Of a DNA stretch of 64,000 nucleotides, positions 58,460-64,000 are shown piece by piece (position 1 is the stretch's first letter; every line of letters starts with the position of its first letter). A program made the translations under genes and the position numbers. The notes beneath the pieces were generated by a model. It was not told the DNA's origin, made no database searches, and saw only the letters and a list, made by a program, of their open reading frames with translations. Origin of the DNA: Gracilaria domingensis (taxonomy: Eukaryota; Rhodophyta; Florideophyceae; Gracilariales; Gracilariaceae); the NCBI GenBank assembly GCA_022539475.1, contig VCMS01000149.1, positions 1-64,000 on the forward strand. The letters run 5' to 3'.

Positions 58460-61400
58460 TATAAGAGCTGAGGGGGTGGAGGGTTCAGGGGCGAGCCGAT
58501 TATATATCACGATACAGGGTTGAAGCGCGACAGAAGAGTGGTGGGTACAACACTGAAAGTTGACATTCGAGACATACGGGGACGACACGTTTTATAAAAC
58601 GGTGAGGAAGTGATGGAAAAGAAGATGCAAGCCCAGATTATGGTCTGCTAATGACGGAAATGGTTGCATAAACGAATCATCATCTGTGGCACGTGGAGCG
58701 ATGGGTTCCCTGGGGATGCAGTGAGAGCCTTGAGTGACAGAGTGTGGACGGCTGTGTGACGCTACGTGTTGGAGCTATCTATGATAAGAACTCTGAATGT
58801 GTTGGTACACTAAACGAGGATTGGACAGGTCCGTCGAGGTGTGAGTGGACATGATTTGCATGAGAAATTGCCTTTGAGGCAGATGTCAGTATCTCTGTCA
58901 TAAAAGCTGGATTGAAGTTTGGCCAAACTGGAGGTAGGGTACGAGGCGTTGAGAGAGATAGAGTAGATTGATTTGAGTAGCGAGAGCAACTTAAAATGAA
59001 GGGGGGCGCAGGGGGGACTTGCGACGTTCACATGCGTGTTTTTTTTGTAGCTAGAAGAAACGTACGTTGTCCACTGCGCATTGAAACGGATAGAAACAGA
59101 TTGGAGTCGAGGCACAATCCAAATCCAAAGTATGTGCTAAGCTCGCTCTCGTGCGAAATATTGTGGTTGGCCACATTCTGCGAACGATAATGCACATGTT
59201 GTTGTTTCTTAGTCGTAGGGCAAAGCCAAAGATATAATGTGCACCAACGGCAGAGCGTTTGCGCCGAGAGCGAAAAAACACCAAATTGAAGCTGCGACAA
59301 TTTGTGGCACGCCTGAGGTGAGATTGCGGAGCAGGCGTGTGTCCAAGAGAAGATCACGAGAAACGACTGGCGTGATTGGCCACAGGAGCGTTATAATGAA
59401 CGCTTTCGCGATTAAGCTGGCGTCGACGTATCAGAATTGAGGCAGCATTAAAGACTTACGGTTGTGAGGCGGTTCGGGTTCGGCGTTGTTACAGTCAATA
59501 TGATGCATGTTAAGCGGTATGTTTGCAGGGTGATCCATAAGAGGAGGGTGTGTCGATGACGAACGGCAGCAGGGACCGTGCCGGATCCTCGGGAAAGGTA
59601 TACGGGGACGAATTGTGAGCGGCGTTTATAGGGTTTGATATAAACCCGTTTGATTTGAAGGGCATCACATGTCGGGTGAATACCGAAGAACGTCACTAAA
59701 GTTCTGGTATACTTTTTAGATGGGTGTAATTGAAAGTGTATTGGCTTGTAAAGACCTTCTTTTGAGAGAGAGACTCGGAATAAATGGTGAACATGACGTA
59801 TGTTTATACAAATGAAGATAAATAGATTCTGACATGACAGAACGAGAAACAAGCTGGTTGCTGCGACTCGTTGCAAAAGAGCAGTGGTGAGTAGAGAGGG
59901 GATGGGTCGGGGGCGATACGCACACGATGGATGGGGGAGTGAGCGGAACTGTGAGCTCCTTTTTTTTCTTGTAGGATTGGACGACAAACGGGAGGTGCAG
60001 ACAACATGTTGAAGACCCTGACGTGCAAAAATCGCAACGCATCTGAATTGGTACGCGTAATAGCCGGGGCATTCATGAATGGTTCCCTGAGGGCGGTATG
60101 ACGGAGAAGAATAAAGACGCGTTATCTTCTAAAGTTACGCGGTATACGGAAGTCCACCCGCGGGTGGAGCAAGCAACCCTGTGGAATGGCATGCGTTGCT
60201 GGCGCAAGTCTATCTGAGGCCGCACCCAAACTGCACGCGCCGTGCACCGCCGCACGCAAATGCGTGGATGCGTAGTGAATTAACTTCCTTATTGTTTCTA
60301 TTTTTGAGTCCAACCCTAACGCGGGCGTCGTACATCGGGCCGTCGTTCACAAGCGTCCACAACAGAGAAGCTACCTCCTCCTCCTCCACACTCTGCAAAT
60401 CGTTCGCCTTCCGCCCACGGGGGCATTTCTGGCCGTCGTCCGGCGGCCGACGCCACGTCAACGCTGGGCGCCGCACTCACAATTCATTCCGACCACTCTG
60501 CAAAAGCAACCGACCACATACGACCGTGTGCTCATTCATTCATGTTTCACCGACGCATCCCTAGCTGCCACACACACTGTCGCAACATCTCACGCGCGTC
60601 ACCGCTGCGGCGAAGCATGAGGTGGCCCCGCCACATTCATCTACGGACATCATGTCCAATCAGTGAAGCGCCTAAGATTCACAACGGCCTCATACGCACA
60701 CTCGTTCGCGCCATCCATCTTCCCTCGTCTTTCCAGAGGGTTCTATGCCTTTTCCAGGCCATCTGCATGCAACAAATCTCCTCGCCGTCCACTGAACTCT
60801 CAAGCTCCCGTATCCACAAACATCCCGTCCTGCCGTCACGTACAGATCCCCCCATCCGCTGTCAACAAACAGGATAGGGAAGAACTCTTGCTGTCAAAGT
60901 CCCTCATACTGCGGCCTTTTCGCAGCAATTTGCCCCGCAAAGAAAAGCACACGCTCCACTAGTGCCACCTCGCTGAGACACAACTTTAATGTCTCATCAT
61001 TTACTCAACCAGAACAGGGAACTCAGCGCCGTGCCGCACAGGAAGCCCGCGACAGCCCTTGACCAGCCCACGGCATCCAAACAGCGCAACCACTTGAGTA
61101 TAGAGAAAGAAGTCCTTCAATGACTTCTGTCACGCCTGCGGACTGAATGCTCCAACCGGATGGCGTGCGTTGTCAAATTGCTTTTTGCCAATGGCTGAAT
61201 GGTCCTGAACTGCTGTCATATGTACGTGTAGTCCTGCACAGGGCACCGGCGTTTTACGCGCCCATGTTGAACAAGTTGTCGCGTTTCCACCTGTCCACCG
61301 TTACGCGGGTACACGCGGCCAGGTGTACCTCTCACACACTCTGTGCCAGAATCGTTCAGCTCTCCATTTGGACAGTCCCATCCGATGGACCCATCCGTCG

Positions 61401-61460
61401 CAACGAGATCTCACCGCCTCCTGCCCTAACGTGCCCGCCTCCATCGAACGAGCATCGGCA
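58460..61460. other. Long intergenic region
   Basis: About 3 kb. ORFs of 60-179 codons occur on both strands but overlap and lack motifs; the largest (59448-59987, minus) has no ATG near its start and a Cys/Leu/Ile-rich, transposon-unlike composition. The right-hand 1.2 kb is C/A-rich on the plus strand, as expected upstream of the topoisomerase gene. Confidence 0.4.
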
Positions 61461-64000
61461 ATGACGTCCGCCCGGGCCGTTCCGTCCTTCCTGGCGCCTC
61501 CTTTTCTCAGGCGGTCTCCGCCCACCACTACCCTTTTCCGCGCTCGCTGTCGCATTTTCGCCTCCGTGGCGCGCCCGGAGTCCTCCGTCGACCAGATCCC
61601 CACCCTTGTCATTGTAGAATCGCCAGCGAAAGCGCTCACAATTGAAAAGATCCTCCCGCCAAACTACGCAGTTCGTAGTTGTGTAGGTCACATACGCGAG
61701 ATTCCCTCTTCGGCAAAGCGTATTCCGGCAAAGTACAAGAGCGAGCCGTGGGCAAGGCTGGGCGTCGATGTCGAAAACGATTTCCGGCCACTGTACGTCT
61801 TGATTTCGGGTAAGTTGCAGATCATTCGAGACTTGCGCAAAAAGCTCGACGAAAGCCAGCAGCTCATATTGGCAACCGACGATGACCGCGAGGGAGAGGC
61901 TATCTCATGGCATCTCACAGAGGTGCTCAAGCCTCGCGTTCCAGTCAAAAGAGCTGTCTTTCAGGAGATCACTCCAGGTGCCATCTTGCAGGCGTTTTCA
62001 AATTGCCGTCAGGTCGACATGAATCTCGTCAGCGCTCAAGAAACTCGACGCGTCCTCGATCGTCTGGCTGGATATACCATGTCTCCTTTGCTTTGGAAGA
62101 AGATCGCGCGTGGCTTGAGCGCGGGTCGCGTGCAGAGCGTGGCTATGTCCGTCATCGTCAAGCGTGAGATCGATCGGTTGCGTTTTCGAGCTGCCAGCTA
62201 TTGCGGAGCAACTGCAACATTCCTCGGGTCTTCGAGCCCAATAAATGCGACTTTGTCCAGTATAGATGGTGTTCGAATGGTTAAGGGTAGCGATTTTGCT
62301 GATGAGACGGGGGAACTGACTCAAACTGCTCGGGACAAAGCGCTTCCTCCATTCCATCATGACAGAATGCAAACTCTGTGTGATAGCCTAGATAGGCAAA
62401 ACGCTAGAGTCAAGTCTGTTGTAAATCGTAACACGTTACGTCATCCGCCATTGCCGCTCATCACCTCGACTCTGCAACAGGAATGTGGAAACCAGTTTGG
62501 CTTCGGAGCCGGGAGGACTATGCGAGTGGCTCAAAAGCTGTACGAAAACGGATTGATTACGTACATGCGAACAGATAACCCCAAACTCAGTGACTCGGCT
62601 GTGGAGTCATGCCGAGAGGCAGTAGAACGCTTGCATGGAAAGGATATGCTACGTGATCAAGACACAAAAACACGCCGCGCTAAAACCAAGGCTGCCCAAG
62701 CTGCTCATGAAGCTATTCGGCCAGCTGGAACCAAGTTCAAAGAGCCTCATGAGTTAACAGAATTGGACAAAGATGAGCACGCTGTGTATTCCCTGATTTT
62801 CCGACGAACTCTTGCTTCTCAGATGTGCAGTGCGAAGCTCCACAAGACAACCATCAAGATTGACGTGCCAATACTTGGCGATGAGGCTCACAGCATGGTG
62901 GAGTTCAGGGCTAGCGGAACAACTGTAATCCATCCAGGGTTTTTGAAAGCCTATGAAAGCAACGACGCTGAGGAAGATTCCTCTTTTTTACCGCAAGTTG
63001 AAGAAGGCATGACGCTCGATGTACAAGAGATAGAGGTTTTAGATCACGCAACTAAACCCCCAGCGCGATACAACGACGCTTCCCTGGTCAAAGTTTTGGA
63101 AGAACTTGGTGTTGGCCGACCAAGTACCTACGCAGGTATAATTGAAAAGCTTATCACGAGGGGCTATGTTTATCGCGGAAGTTCTCTACGAGAAGAGAAG
63201 AAAATACCTCAACGCGCATTGGTCCCAGGTCTTACAGCTTTTGCCGTGGAAAAGCTTTTAGGACAACACTTTCCTTCTTTTATTGATGCTGAGTTTACCG
63301 CGGACATGGAGACTGCCCTTGACCAAATAGCTGCTGGGAACGCGGAGAGAACCCAGTTTTTGAAAGATTACTACTGCGGCGAAAATGGTCTCGCTTCGTC
63401 AGTGGAGCGGAGCGAGAACGATATTCATGCAAGTGTGTTTCGTCGAATTTTGCTGCCAAACATGCCCACGGAAATGTTGGAGGCCGCTGAGGAGGGCGCA
63501 GGGATACGTGGTGCACAGAGGGCTTCTTCCACAACCGGCACTGTAGCAAGCGCATCGGAGAATGGTACGGCTTCAAGAGAGCATGACAGTGCCGTGTCAA
63601 ACGACGATGACTGGGCCCACACTAAAGTACTGGTCAGTTCGTACGGACCATACGTCGAGAGAGGTGGGAAAGTAGTCGCGTCACTGCCAAAAACAACACT
63701 CGCAGACGATTTGTCTGCGGACCGGCTGAGGAAGATACTCCGAATCGCTGAAGATCCTGTAATTGGTACTGACCCTAAAACGGGAATGTCCATGCTGCTA
63801 AAGACCTCAAGATACGGCCCATACCTACAGCTTGGAGGAGAGGACGATTACTCGGACGGCGAAAAGCCGAAGCGAAGTGGTCTCCTGCCGGGCATGGACG
63901 TCGAAGATATCAACGTGGAAGTCGCCTCAAAGTTGTTGAGCCTCCCACGTTTGCTTGGAACTCATCCGGAGACAGGCCGTGAGATTCAAGCTGCAATTGG
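61461..64000 (+). CDS. Bacterial-type DNA topoisomerase I (type IA), organelle-targeted, 3' end outside window
   Basis: At least 846 residues, open to the window edge. The ATG at 61461 starts a 45-residue Arg/Ser/Pro/Thr-rich leader with no acids before residue 40, a plastid or mitochondrial targeting peptide. TOPRIM follows (TLVIVESPAKALTIEK, then DDDREGEAISWHL at 140-152), then MSPLLWKKIARGLSAGRVQS, the active-site LITYMRTDN (catalytic Tyr near 367), AAHEAIRP and LGVGRPSTYAGIIEKL. Towards the end are C-terminal repeats with SSYGPYVERGGK and TSRYGPYLQLGG, the glycine-rich repeats of cyanobacterial and actinobacterial enzymes. Relaxes negative supercoils in organelle DNA. Single exon so far. 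Confidence 0.9.
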   Translation, partial: MTSARAVPSFLAPPFLRRSPPTTTLFRARCRIFASVARPESSVDQIPTLVIVESPAKALTIEKILPPNYAVRSCVGHIREIPSSAKRIPAKYKSEPWARLGVDVENDFRPLYVLISGKLQIIRDLRKKLDESQQLILATDDDREGEAISWHLTEVLKPRVPVKRAVFQEITPGAILQAFSNCRQVDMNLVSAQETRRVLDRLAGYTMSPLLWKKIARGLSAGRVQSVAMSVIVKREIDRLRFRAASYCGATATFLGSSSPINATLSSIDGVRMVKGSDFADETGELTQTARDKALPPFHHDRMQTLCDSLDRQNARVKSVVNRNTLRHPPLPLITSTLQQECGNQFGFGAGRTMRVAQKLYENGLITYMRTDNPKLSDSAVESCREAVERLHGKDMLRDQDTKTRRAKTKAAQAAHEAIRPAGTKFKEPHELTELDKDEHAVYSLIFRRTLASQMCSAKLHKTTIKIDVPILGDEAHSMVEFRASGTTVIHPGFLKAYESNDAEEDSSFLPQVEEGMTLDVQEIEVLDHATKPPARYNDASLVKVLEELGVGRPSTYAGIIEKLITRGYVYRGSSLREEKKIPQRALVPGLTAFAVEKLLGQHFPSFIDAEFTADMETALDQIAAGNAERTQFLKDYYCGENGLASSVERSENDIHASVFRRILLPNMPTEMLEAAEEGAGIRGAQRASSTTGTVASASENGTASREHDSAVSNDDDWAHTKVLVSSYGPYVERGGKVVASLPKTTLADDLSADRLRKILRIAEDPVIGTDPKTGMSMLLKTSRYGPYLQLGGEDDYSDGEKPKRSGLLPGMDVEDINVEVASKLLSLPRLLGTHPETGREIQAAI

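Noticed and set aside
59448-59987. 179-codon minus-strand ORF
   Set aside because: No ATG near its start, Cys/Ile/Leu-rich with no domain, in a region that otherwise looks non-coding.
1-64000. tRNA, rRNA and CRISPR-like arrays
   Set aside because: No B-box-like T-loop with matching acceptor stem, no rRNA core sequence and no spaced identical repeats were seen by eye; a covariance-model scan would be needed to be sure about tRNAs.

Overview
This is a 64 kb piece of nuclear DNA from a unicellular eukaryote, probably an alga (a red alga would fit, but that is inference). The evidence is spliceosomal introns of about 78-108 nt with GT..AG ends (COX20, SEM1, an actin-related protein, a membrane protein), eukaryotic gene families (PEX11, REEP/HVA22, FUN14, SEM1/DSS1, eL14, COX20), and a bacterial-type topoisomerase I with an N-terminal organelle-targeting extension. 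Genes are short, mostly single-exon, and many neighbours are convergent.

Layout. 0-23 kb is a graveyard of mobile elements: a Plavaka/EnSpm-like DNA transposon (about 0.7-4.1 kb) with a convergent partner ORF; a foldback, a 373-bp tandem repeat and perfect hairpins (4.3-5.65 kb); a PIF/Harbinger transposase remnant (6.4-7.6 kb); a fossil Ty3/Gypsy-type chromodomain retroelement with a large antisense ORF and duplicated ends (about 8-13.8 kb); a broken SANT/trihelix-like gene (14.2-15.1 kb); and a multi-ORF element at 15.8-23.0 kb that is the most interesting object here. That last element carries an NPPF (PCIF1-like) adenine methyltransferase convergent with a string of co-oriented ORFs: a zinc-cluster protein, a DUF6589-like pair, and a PIN/FEN1-like plus CXC-domain protein.

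23.5-42 kb holds host genes: PEX11, a hypothetical, REEP/HVA22, ribosomal protein eL14, COX20, a three-exon membrane protein, an ANL (acyl-CoA-ligase-fold) protein split by a coiled coil, a CxxC/HRDE conserved hypothetical, cysteine synthase, a TLC-domain protein and an F-box/repeat protein.

42-49.5 kb is a strikingly G+C-rich island with SEM1/DSS1, an ARP1-like actin-related protein, a HAD phosphatase, two convergent proline-rich EF-hand paralogues, and cytochrome b5-type sulfite oxidase, whose composition climbs steeply from its 5' to its 3' end. 50-53 kb is nearly gene-free. 53-64 kb holds FUN14, a multi-pass membrane protein, a nucleotide-sugar-type transporter, a two-finger C2H2 protein and the 5' part of organellar topoisomerase I, which runs off the window.

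Several otherwise healthy host genes (eL14, the ANL protein, the HAD phosphatase, sulfite oxidase) each contain one frame discontinuity, often next to a homopolymer or GC-rich run, so sequence error should be considered before calling them broken.
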